DNA from: JBASRP01 sp044866075
GTDB taxonomy: Bacteria; Actinomycetota; AC-67
Assembly (NCBI GenBank): GCA_044866075.1
Contig: JBIOTQ010000138.1
Coordinates: forward strand, 1 to 19,164
Length of the DNA stretch: 19,164 nucleotides
Direction: 5' to 3'
Below the pieces are notes generated by a model that was not told where the DNA came from, did not search any database, and saw only the letters and a list, made by a program, of their open reading frames with translations. Of this stretch, positions 7,395 through 13,928 are shown piece by piece. The position numbers and the translations under genes were made by a program. Positions within the stretch are counted from its first letter, which is position 1. Each line of letters starts with the position of its first letter.

Positions 7395-7928
7395 ATGGAC
7401 CGCGCCACGGCGATCTTCGTGGAAGGGATGGGCGCCGCCGCGGCGACCTCCGGGGTGCTCACCCAGCTCCAGGGCCGGATCTTCGGCCTTCTGTATCTCC
7501 GGCCCGGCTCGTTGTCGCTCGACGAGATCGTTTCCGAGCTGGGACAGAGCAAGGGGAACGTCTCCATCAACATCCGGGGCCTCGTCGACTGGCATCTCGT
7601 CCGGCGCGTGTCCGTCCCCGGCTCCCGGAAGGATCACTACGAGGCCGCCAGCGACTTCTGGCGCGTCATGCAAGAGATCATGGAGCGCCGTTTCCGCTGG
7701 AACATCCGGCAGGTGATCGCTGCCTGCGAGGAGACCGAACGCGCCGTGTCCGAAGGCCGGCCGCGAGCGCGCGAGCGCGCGTTCGTCGCCGAGCGGCTCG
7801 AAGCCTTGCGTGCGTTCGGTGCGGCCGTCGACGCCGGGATCGGGGCGTTCTCGCAAGGCAACCCGATCACACCCGAGACGATGCGCGTCATCCCGATCCG
7901 CGCCGGGCGCGGGAAGGAGCGGGCGTGA
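7395..7928 (+). CDS. GbsR/MarR-family transcriptional regulator
   Basis: This 177-residue winged-helix protein has the GbsR pattern. The N-terminal helix AIFVEGMGAAAATSG is followed by GRIFGLLYLRPG and the recognition region SELGQSKGNVSINIRGL. A wing ends in PGSRKDHYEA, and a C-terminal helical dimerisation tail follows. GbsR-type proteins are small-molecule-responsive repressors. The ATG at 7395 has GGAGGG 8 nt upstream; an ATG two codons earlier is only 2 nt from that site and is less likely. It heads a translationally coupled operon, its stop overlapping the next start (GTGA). The palindrome over the promoter suggests it represses its own operon. Confidence 0.85.
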   Translation: MDRATAIFVEGMGAAAATSGVLTQLQGRIFGLLYLRPGSLSLDEIVSELGQSKGNVSINIRGLVDWHLVRRVSVPGSRKDHYEAASDFWRVMQEIMERRFRWNIRQVIAACEETERAVSEGRPRARERAFVAERLEALRAFGAAVDAGIGAFSQGNPITPETMRVIPIRAGRGKERA

Positions 7929-8503
7929 GGCAGATGCTGCTCGACGAGATCCAGCCCGTTTGGCACTTCCGCAACCGTCATTCGAGAGTCATCGAGGCGT
8001 CCGCCGACCACGTCGCGGAGGCATTGGAATCTCTCCGCTTGGACCGCGACGCGTCTCCTCTGATTCGCTTCTTCATCCGCGCGCGCGGCCTTTCGATCCC
8101 CAGTGGACCGACGCCGCGGGAGGCTCTTTCGTCGACCGGCTTCACCGTGATCGGCGAGCGTCCCGGCAGGGAGATCGTGTTCGGCATCGCCGGCAAGTTC
8201 TGGGCCCCGCGCGAGATGGCCAACCTCGTCCGCGTCCCCGACGCGCGCGCCTACATGGATTTCGACCGTCCGGGACAGGCGAAGGGTGCCATGACATTCG
8301 TGGTCGAGCCGCTGTCCGACCGCCGCGCCCTTCTCCGGACCGAGACGCGGGTGACGTGCAGTGACGGCTGGGCCCGGCTCCTCTTCGGCGCGTACTGGAC
8401 GCTGATCCGCATCCCGAGTGGATTGATCCGCCAGGACCTGCTCCGCGCCGTCGCCCGCAGGGCGGAGCAGTTGGAGCATGCACCCGAGGTGCGAGCGGGA
8501 TGA
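7925..8503 (+). CDS. SRPBCC-like uncharacterised protein
   Basis: The 192-residue protein starts with a GTG that overlaps the regulator's stop by 4 nt. It opens with WHFRNRHSRVIEASADHVAEAL, a pattern seen at the first strand and helix of SRPBCC/START-like ligand-binding proteins. Later strands (STGFTVIGERPGREIVFGIAG, AMTFVVEPL, ALLRTETRVTC) and a long C-terminal helix fit the same helix-grip fold. The resemblance is at fold level only, so ligand and reaction are unknown. Its place between a GbsR regulator and two membrane proteins suggests a lipid- or small-hydrophobe-related role, which is inference. There is no signal peptide, so it is probably cytoplasmic. Confidence 0.65.
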   Translation: MRQMLLDEIQPVWHFRNRHSRVIEASADHVAEALESLRLDRDASPLIRFFIRARGLSIPSGPTPREALSSTGFTVIGERPGREIVFGIAGKFWAPREMANLVRVPDARAYMDFDRPGQAKGAMTFVVEPLSDRRALLRTETRVTCSDGWARLLFGAYWTLIRIPSGLIRQDLLRAVARRAEQLEHAPEVRAG

Positions 8504-8904
8504 ACGTTCCGTTCGCCGTCGCCGGCGCGCTCGCCATCACGGCGGCCGCGATCCACGGCATCGCAGGCGAACGGTTGGTCGTCACCAAGCTGAGCCTGGA
8601 GGGACTCCCCTCTACGCAGTTCGGAAGCCCCCGCTTCACGAAGCTGATGATCCGTGCCACGTGGCACATCACGACGATCGCGTTCGTCGTCACGGGCTCG
8701 GCGCTGGCGGCCTGCGTCCCGAACGGATCGAGCCAAGCGTGCGAAGGGATCGGCCGGATGTCGGCGATCGCCTACGCGAGCTTTGCCGCGCTGACGATCG
8801 GCCTCGCGGTTCCGCATGTGCGGCGGACCGTTCGTCGCCACCCCGCTCCGCTCATCTTCGTAGCGATCGCCGTCCTCAGTTGGTGGGGAACGGGACGGCC
8901 ATGA
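8500..8904 (+). CDS. Small four-helix membrane protein, unknown function
   Basis: The 134-residue protein has four hydrophobic segments (about 3-20, 50-70, 88-106 and 117-130). A basic VRRTVRRHP between the last two probably faces the cytoplasm. I do not recognise a named family. Three histidines (HG at about 19-20, WH near 56 and PHVRR near 106) lie in or near the membrane segments and could bind a metal or haem, though nothing proves it. The ATG overlaps the preceding stop by 4 nt (ATGA) and its own stop overlaps the next ATG the same way. This couples it tightly to the SRPBCC-like and DUF4383 proteins. Confidence 0.75.
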   Translation: MNVPFAVAGALAITAAAIHGIAGERLVVTKLSLEGLPSTQFGSPRFTKLMIRATWHITTIAFVVTGSALAACVPNGSSQACEGIGRMSAIAYASFAALTIGLAVPHVRRTVRRHPAPLIFVAIAVLSWWGTGRP

Positions 8905-9332
8905 CGATCACCGCATCATCGACGCGCGCGACCGAGTGGACCCCGGCCCGTTGGTTCTTGCTCGTCTTTGCGGTCGTGCATTTGCCGCTGGGCGTCGCCG
9001 GTCTGATCGCCGACCGCTCGTTCCCGTTCGGCGTGGGCGCCACGCGCGCCGGCGATGCCGGTCACGTCTTCGGCGTGTTCGAGACGAACGGCTGGCACTC
9101 CCTGGGAGCGTTGCTCCTCGGCGTCGTCGCCGCGACAGCGCTCGTCCGTCGGAGTCGCGAGCGGCTGATCGCGCTGGCCATCGGTGCGCTGCACGTTTGG
9201 CTGGTGTTTTCTCTCATCGTGTGGGACCCAAGCAACTTCATGATCGCCTCGAACGACGCCGATCAGATCGTCCACGCCTCGTCCGCGGTCGGCGGGCTCG
9301 TCTCAGGCCTGATGACGCGACCGGCCTCTTAG
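8901..9332 (+). CDS. DUF4383-like membrane protein
   Basis: This 143-residue protein has four predicted membrane helices (about 18-38, 66-83, 88-105, 122-138). The segment GHVFGVFETNGWHSLGALLLG resembles the conserved F-x-x-N-x-W-H core of DUF4383 proteins, a family of small actinobacterial membrane proteins without known function. It is the last gene of the coupled operon and begins in an ATGA overlap. It converges on the lipoprotein gene with a gap of 56 bp, in which only a 4-bp stem (GCGG/CCGC) is visible as a possible terminator. Confidence 0.75.
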   Translation: MTITASSTRATEWTPARWFLLVFAVVHLPLGVAGLIADRSFPFGVGATRAGDAGHVFGVFETNGWHSLGALLLGVVAATALVRRSRERLIALAIGALHVWLVFSLIVWDPSNFMIASNDADQIVHASSAVGGLVSGLMTRPAS

Positions 9333-9388
9333 GCATCAAGCAGCGCCACCAGGTTCCTGCGGCTCGCCGCGTGCTCGAATAACGCGCG

Positions 9389-9736
9389 CTAGGTTCCCGT
9401 CGGCAGCGGCACGGTGATTCCGAGACCTCTGCATGCATCCCGAAGCTCCTCGAGAGCTCCTCCGGATACGGCGATCTGATTTCCTAGTCGTGTCGCGCCA
9501 CGCATGACTCGCGCGATTCGTTCGTCCGACGGCGTGCCGGCAGCCTGGATATCCCGCATCGCCTCGACCGCGACCTCTTCGGAGGGATGGGCTCCCGCTC
9601 GACCCAGAAGCTCGAACGCACGACATACGCGAACGTCGGCGCTCTCGCCGCTGCAGCCTCCCCATAGCAGAGTGCTCGCCACAATGAGGGTCACCGTCCC
9701 GCGACCGCGCCGAGAGAAAGGCCGGCAGAGGATCAT
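9389..9736 (-). CDS. Small secreted lipoprotein, unknown function
   Basis: The 115-residue product starts with a basic segment (RPFSRRGRG), then the hydrophobic TVTLIVASTLLWGGCSG, where C28 could be lipidated. W at -3 makes this an imperfect lipobox. The mature part is a short helical domain with two further cysteines, in VCRAFEL and DACRGLG, which could form a disulfide. I do not recognise the family. The ATG overlaps the stop of the dehydrogenase gene (ATGA), and GGAGG lies 7 nt upstream. It is the distal gene of the minus-strand group and is probably an outer-surface protein of the membrane. Confidence 0.7.
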   Translation of the reverse strand: MILCRPFSRRGRGTVTLIVASTLLWGGCSGESADVRVCRAFELLGRAGAHPSEEVAVEAMRDIQAAGTPSDERIARVMRGATRLGNQIAVSGGALEELRDACRGLGITVPLPTGT

Positions 9737-10797
9737 CGCCGCGCCTCCAGGTTCGGGGCCGCCCGTCCCGCGATGAGCGGCAGATCGAGGTACGTCCGGA
9801 TGCCGGGCTCGGCGGCGCAGACGTACGGGATCGCGTTCACGCAATGCATCGCCGTCGCGACGATGCCGCGGTTGCGGGCGAGGCCCTCCCGGAGGGACGG
9901 CGGGTGCAACCCGTGGAAAGTCAGGTGGACCGCAGGGTCGCCGGTGATCTCGACCTCGAACCGCTCCCGCTCGGGACCGAACGACCACGGCGGATCGAGA
10001 TCCTTTTCTCCCATGAGCCAGTTGACCGCGGCCAGGATCACAGGACGACCGTCGACGAGGGCCTCCCACCGGAAACGCTGCGCCGCGACCAGCCCCGGCC
10101 CGATGACTCCCATAGGGGAGTCGATCGACGCGGTCGCCACGGCGACGTCATGCGTCGTGCGCAACTCCGGCTCGATATCGAAGCCGAGGGTATCGGCGAC
10201 CATATGGATCGACTGACCGAATCCGTTCCCGAGCACGGCCGTCATGATGCTCGTCTTCGCGACCTCGGGCGGCGAGCCGAAGAGCATGATGTCACGGACG
10301 ACCTCAACTGCGTCGTACGTGCGGATGTCGGAGAACTCCTCCGCGCGGACGTGCGTTATGGCGCGAGACAGCGACGACACCATCAACGGAAAGCGTTCCG
10401 TGATCCCGCCGGGATGGATCCCCGTCCCGTGGAGGGATACGCCGCCGTCCTTGCATGCGGTCTCGACATCGGTCGTCTCGATGCGCTTCGGATACCACCA
10501 GCCGACCGGCGTGACGACGTTCTTTCCGGAGCGGAGGATGCGCGACACGATCGAGGAGTCGCCGAGGATGGGCGCGTAGACGACGCAATCCGCGTCCAGC
10601 GCCAGGATGTCATCGACGTCGGTCGTTGCTTTGATGCCGATCGGATCGCGTCCGATCAACTCCCCGACGTCTTTGCCGTGCTTCCTTTCGCTATGAACCC
10701 AGCAGCCGGCAAGCTCGAGCTCGGGATGATTGAGGACGCCCTCGATCGCAGCGCGACCGACGCCACCCGTCGCCCACTGCACGACACGAAGAGCCAA
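9733..10797 (-). CDS. DapB-like NAD(P)H-dependent dehydrogenase
   Basis: The 354-residue protein has an N-terminal Rossmann fold with VVQWATGGVGRAAIEGV (residues 5-21; G-x-x-G type dinucleotide loop), then DDILALDADCVVYAP and a substrate domain with GTGIHPGGITERFP. This is the family annotated as dihydrodipicolinate reductase N-terminal-like or 2,4-diaminopentanoate/amine dehydrogenase-like. It is common in mycobacteria and relatives and is not the lysine-pathway DapB. The true substrate is unknown. TTG is used as the start because GAGG lies 6 nt upstream and any later start would cut into the Rossmann strand. It is 9 nt downstream of the S15 hydrolase stop, so the genes are co-transcribed. 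Confidence 0.82.
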   Translation of the reverse strand: MALRVVQWATGGVGRAAIEGVLNHPELELAGCWVHSERKHGKDVGELIGRDPIGIKATTDVDDILALDADCVVYAPILGDSSIVSRILRSGKNVVTPVGWWYPKRIETTDVETACKDGGVSLHGTGIHPGGITERFPLMVSSLSRAITHVRAEEFSDIRTYDAVEVVRDIMLFGSPPEVAKTSIMTAVLGNGFGQSIHMVADTLGFDIEPELRTTHDVAVATASIDSPMGVIGPGLVAAQRFRWEALVDGRPVILAAVNWLMGEKDLDPPWSFGPERERFEVEITGDPAVHLTFHGLHPPSLREGLARNRGIVATAMHCVNAIPYVCAAEPGIRTYLDLPLIAGRAAPNLEARR

Positions 10798-10806
10798 GAC
10801 GATCCT

Positions 10807-13170
10807 CTATTGAGAGGACTCGCGATTCACGATGGGCGCATAAGGCCGGCAGGGCTGGTTGCGCAGGCTCGGGCACGGCGGAAGAGGTGTCGGGACCCGG
10901 AAGCCCGGGATCACCGGGAGCACGAGGCTCGACGGGTGCATGGGCGAGTACGAGATCGCGACCGTGGCCGTTCCTGCGGGGACGGTCTGGCTGAACGACC
11001 ATACGGGCTGCGCCCCGTTCGGCGCGGCGATCGTCACGCGGATGCGCGACCCGGCACGGTAGACGTGCCCCTGGTGGTAGAGCGGGATCGTGACGTCGAC
11101 GAAGCTGTCGCTCGGCATGGGCGCGGAATCGGCCGCCCTCCCGCTGGGGATCGGATCGAGCAAGGTACTCAGCCGCTTGAAGATGTTGTTCGAGTCGGTC
11201 GAGAGTTTGCGCCAGCTCGCGCGGAGGTAGCCGTTCTGTACGAACGTCTCGTTGCCGTCCGGCCGGACCTCGCTGATCGTCGCCTGAAGGTCGACGTCGG
11301 GCGTCGAGGATCGCACCCGCGCGTACACGGCGCCGGCGCCGATCACCGTCGTGTCGGCCTTCAGCGGCGCGGTCACGTAGGAGAGGGCGGTTCCCGCCGG
11401 GTTCGGCTTCCAATTCCATTTCCACTGAGACGCATTGCCCCACAGTCCGCCTCCGCCGGTGCCACCCGAGAAGTTGGTGAGGGGCAGGGCCTTCGCATCC
11501 GAGGTGTACTCGTCGATGCCGGCGCTGGCCGGCAGGTCGTCGGACAGAGTGCCCTTCGGACCGAAGTACCAACTTTCCGCGGACGCCCAGGAGAACGGAT
11601 ATTCGTCGAAGGAGGCTTCGAACGCCGGATAAGGATTCCCCGGAACCGTGTTCCCCGTTGGTGAGGTGCCTGCGCCGTTCTCGAACAGGACGCGGATCTG
11701 CGGCTGCCTCTCGAACGCGGCCAGAGCCAGGTCGTAGGTGGGCATCATCTGGATGGGATCAACCGGCATCGTGACCACGTCGTCCTGAGGAAGTCCCATC
11801 GCCGCTTGATAGATGACGGGCGCGGCCGCTTTGGTGAGGGCTTGGTTCACGATCGGCGCTCTACGGGCGACGTACAACTCTAAGAAGTCGTACCAACGGT
11901 TGTACGTGTCCGGATCCAGTGAGTCGATGTGAGCGCCGTTGGTGAACGTGAACCACTTCTTGTCCGTGCCGGTGAAATGCGCGACCAGCTCCGGGCAGTG
12001 CCCACCGGTCTGCTCGTCCTGCCACTGGCACGCCATGAACGTCGGCACCTTGATCTTGTGAACGAAGGTGACCGGATCTACCGGATCGGCCTCCGACGGG
12101 ATGTAGCGGTCGTTTTCCTTGATCCTCTTCTGCAGGTCGGCGGCCTCGGGGTGGAGCGCCTGGTTGGCGGCGCACGTCGCGTCGCCCTCTTGGATCCTTT
12201 GGTACGCCCACTCCTGCCCGGTCTTCGGTCCCGCAACCTGTGCTGCATGCTGGCGCTCCTTCGCCCACTCGACGGCGAAGCCGGTGTTGAGGATGCCGCC
12301 GGGATACAGCGTCGTCGCGGTCGCATCGATGACCGACAGCGGAGAGATCGCAGCGAGGTGCGGCGGGTTGAGCTGCGCGGTGAACAACTGGCTGATACCG
12401 CCGTACGAGATGCCCATCATGCCGACCCTGTTCCCGAGCACCCACGGCTGGCTGGCGATCGTCTCGATGACGTCGTAGCCGTCGAGGAGCTGCAACGGCT
12501 CGAAGAAATCGAACGCACCGCCCGAGCAACCGATCCCGCGCATGGTGACGTCGACGACGGCGTAGCCCATCAGATTCGCAAGGACGGCGATGCCGCTCTC
12601 CGGTCCGGCGGGGTTCGCGTACCCGTATCCCGAGTACTCGATCAGCGTGGGGTACGGCGGGAGGTACGAGGCAGACGCGGGGAGATTGGGGAGGTCCGTG
12701 CCGGGCGGCAAGCCGGGTTGCCCCGCCGGACTGGTCGGCGGGTGCACCGAATAGGCGAGCTGCGTCCCGTCGCGCGTGGTGATGTAGCCGTAGCCGCTGG
12801 GAGGGATCGATTGCAGGTAGACGCCCGGATTCCACGGCGCGGCTTCGTCGGTGTGCACGACGAGCGGGGCCGACGTGTTCCCGTCCGCGCCTTGGACGAC
12901 GTAGCCCGTGCCCGGCGGAACATCGCGGAACAACAGCCCGCCGAGCGCGTTGGCCTTCTGCGTGTGAAGCGTCTGCCCTTGGGGAGTGATGAGCGACATC
13001 TGCGCGCCGGTCGCGAGGCCGGTGACGTACACCTGCTCGACGCTGCCGACCGCTTTGATGCTTGTCGTCGGTGTCGAGGCGCTTCCGACCGCCAACGAAC
13101 CGACGACGAGCAACACGATCGCACCCGTCCGAAGCACGCGCCTCCGCGCGGACCCCTTCCTTGCATGCAC
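10807..13170 (-). CDS. Secreted CocE/NonD-type (S15) serine hydrolase
   Basis: With a GTG start this is a 787-residue exported protein. It has a basic N-region (ARRRVLR, loosely Tat-like), a hydrophobic segment AIVLLVVGSLAVG and mature sequence from about residue 33. A small N-terminal beta domain precedes the alpha/beta hydrolase domain with the nucleophile motif GISYGG (S255). A C-terminal jelly-roll domain carries SFVDVTIPLYHQGHVYRAGS, as in X-Pro dipeptidyl peptidases and cocaine esterase. ACQWQDEQTGGHC and TNGAHIDSLDP likely supply the acid and His. The open frame extends further, with starts at ATG 13311 and ATG 13422. Those additions lack ribosome sites and the usual third-position G/C bias near 13170-13250, so the start is uncertain. 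Confidence 0.83.
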   Translation of the reverse strand: MHARKGSARRRVLRTGAIVLLVVGSLAVGSASTPTTSIKAVGSVEQVYVTGLATGAQMSLITPQGQTLHTQKANALGGLLFRDVPPGTGYVVQGADGNTSAPLVVHTDEAAPWNPGVYLQSIPPSGYGYITTRDGTQLAYSVHPPTSPAGQPGLPPGTDLPNLPASASYLPPYPTLIEYSGYGYANPAGPESGIAVLANLMGYAVVDVTMRGIGCSGGAFDFFEPLQLLDGYDVIETIASQPWVLGNRVGMMGISYGGISQLFTAQLNPPHLAAISPLSVIDATATTLYPGGILNTGFAVEWAKERQHAAQVAGPKTGQEWAYQRIQEGDATCAANQALHPEAADLQKRIKENDRYIPSEADPVDPVTFVHKIKVPTFMACQWQDEQTGGHCPELVAHFTGTDKKWFTFTNGAHIDSLDPDTYNRWYDFLELYVARRAPIVNQALTKAAAPVIYQAAMGLPQDDVVTMPVDPIQMMPTYDLALAAFERQPQIRVLFENGAGTSPTGNTVPGNPYPAFEASFDEYPFSWASAESWYFGPKGTLSDDLPASAGIDEYTSDAKALPLTNFSGGTGGGGLWGNASQWKWNWKPNPAGTALSYVTAPLKADTTVIGAGAVYARVRSSTPDVDLQATISEVRPDGNETFVQNGYLRASWRKLSTDSNNIFKRLSTLLDPIPSGRAADSAPMPSDSFVDVTIPLYHQGHVYRAGSRIRVTIAAPNGAQPVWSFSQTVPAGTATVAISYSPMHPSSLVLPVIPGFRVPTPLPPCPSLRNQPCRPYAPIVNRESSQ

Positions 13171-13309
13171 GTCGCGCAAATCCGCCCACCTTCCAGAATT
13201 CAGGGATTTGGCCGCCTGAGATGCATGTTCGACGGGCGCCGGGCATCTCCTCTTGAGCCGCCCGTTCGGCGAGCTCGGGAGGGTATCGGTCTTGGAAAGG
13301 AGGCTCTTC

Positions 13310-13408
13310 ATGGTCTTAACAGAACGGTGCGCGAACCGGAGCCCGGCCCGAGCCCGGGAGCCCATCAGCATTGCCGGATGGTCCTTGGATCTCGATTCTC
13401 GGACATGA
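13310..13408 (+). CDS. Possible 32-residue small ORF, antisense to the S15 gene's 5' region
   Basis: AAAGGAGG at 13296-13303 sits 6 nt before an ATG, the best ribosome site of this stretch, and the frame runs 32 codons to TGA. The peptide begins MVLTERCANRSPARARE and has no recognisable motif or membrane segment. It would lie antisense to the upstream part of the S15 gene. A chance ribosome site is quite possible, hence the low confidence. Confidence 0.2.
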   Translation: MVLTERCANRSPARAREPISIAGWSLDLDSRT

Positions 13409-13564
13409 CAGGAGTGCAACATGCCACGGAGCTGTTGTCCGGATGCACGACGGCCTGTGGAGCTCCCTTGCCGAGGGACCCAGACTCCGGTGGCAGCGCC
13501 GGGTCCCCTTGAGACGTACTCAACGTTGAACCGTACCTACCGTGGCGTTCACACAGACACAAAG

Positions 13565-13612
13565 GGCCTGGAGGGGCATCGACCGACCGGCGGGTCGCCT
13601 CGCCTCCAGGCC
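13565..13612. repeat. 10-bp inverted repeat with nested inner stem
   Basis: GGCCTGGAGG (13565-13574) pairs exactly with CCTCCAGGCC (13603-13612) across 28 nt. Inside the loop CGACC (13584-13588) and GGTCG (13593-13597) form a second stem closing a GGCG tetraloop. This would fold as an RNA or be extruded as DNA. It lies about 200 nt before the island's promoter. Confidence 0.55.
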
Positions 13613-13693
13613 TCCAAGGTCCAACAAGAAGTGCAACGTTTGGCCGGTTCAGGCGTATATCACTTGGAAGGCGGCGTGGGGGTCGCCGTCGCG

Positions 13694-13760
13694 CTCCAAC
13701 GTCAAAGGTTGGAGGGGAGGGTAACCAGCACACGTTGGCCGCGCGCGGGCCCTCCCCTCC
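13694..13760. repeat. Two competing stem-loops upstream of the island promoter
   Basis: CTCCAAC (13694-13700) pairs with GTTGGAG (13708-13714) around a 7-nt loop. GGAGGGGAGGG (13711-13721) pairs exactly with CCCTCCCCTCC (13750-13760) around a 28-nt loop. The two stems share 13711-13714, so only one can form at a time. Such alternatives are seen in attenuators, but this pair lies upstream of the visible promoter and has no T tract. Confidence 0.5.
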
Positions 13761-13832
13761 TTGAAACGTGGAACGATTCGACCCCTTGACACGTCGCCGG
13801 TTTCGGCACTATCTTCCGGTTTGGCCAACGTG
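13731..13832. promoter_or_regulatory. Inverted repeat CACGTTGGCC bracketing the island promoter
   Basis: CACGTTGGCC at 13731-13740 recurs as its exact reverse complement GGCCAACGTG at 13823-13832, on either side of the -35/-10 elements. A related AACGTTTGGCC lies at 13635-13645. The arrangement suggests binding sites for one regulator that could loop the promoter. Confidence 0.35.
13786..13815 (+). promoter_or_regulatory. Strong sigma-70-type promoter of the secreted caspase-like gene
   Basis: TTGACA (13786-13791) matches the -35 consensus fully. After 18 bp, TATCTT (13810-13815) matches the -10 at four of six positions (17 bp gives CTATCT). Transcription from about 13822 gives a leader of roughly 107 nt before the ATG at 13929. 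That placement also argues against the longer upstream reading frame that would run through the promoter. Confidence 0.7.
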
Positions 13833-13928
13833 GCGCTGGTAGGTGGGCGCTCCGGGGGCCTTTTGCTTTTTGAGGCATCGAAGAATCCCCGCGGAGCCAG
13901 CTCGTGGGATCTAGTGGGGGTGGGGGCG

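Larger units (their letters stand above)
13171..13785. other. Non-coding, hairpin-rich stretch between S15 gene and island
   Basis: No convincing long gene lies here. The stretch holds the probable 5' region of the S15 hydrolase (start uncertain), a tiny plus-strand frame with a strong ribosome site, and at least three clear stem-loops between 13565 and 13760. Base composition is more mixed than in flanking genes. It marks the left boundary of the accessory segment. Confidence 0.6.

Noticed and set aside
13768..13786. GTGGAACGATTCGACCCC resembles part of the tRNA 3' region and could be the opposite attachment site.
   Set aside because: Matching needs several gaps and covers no contiguous run longer than about six bases, so it is likely chance.
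13850..13875. T-rich tract after GGGGGCC that resembles an intrinsic terminator in the leader.
   Set aside because: I could not find a convincing complementary stem immediately before it.
13761..13928. The frame of the secreted caspase-like protein is open upstream of its signal peptide, to 13761.
   Set aside because: The upstream part contains the -35/-10 promoter and would place some 56 non-hydrophobic residues before the signal peptide.
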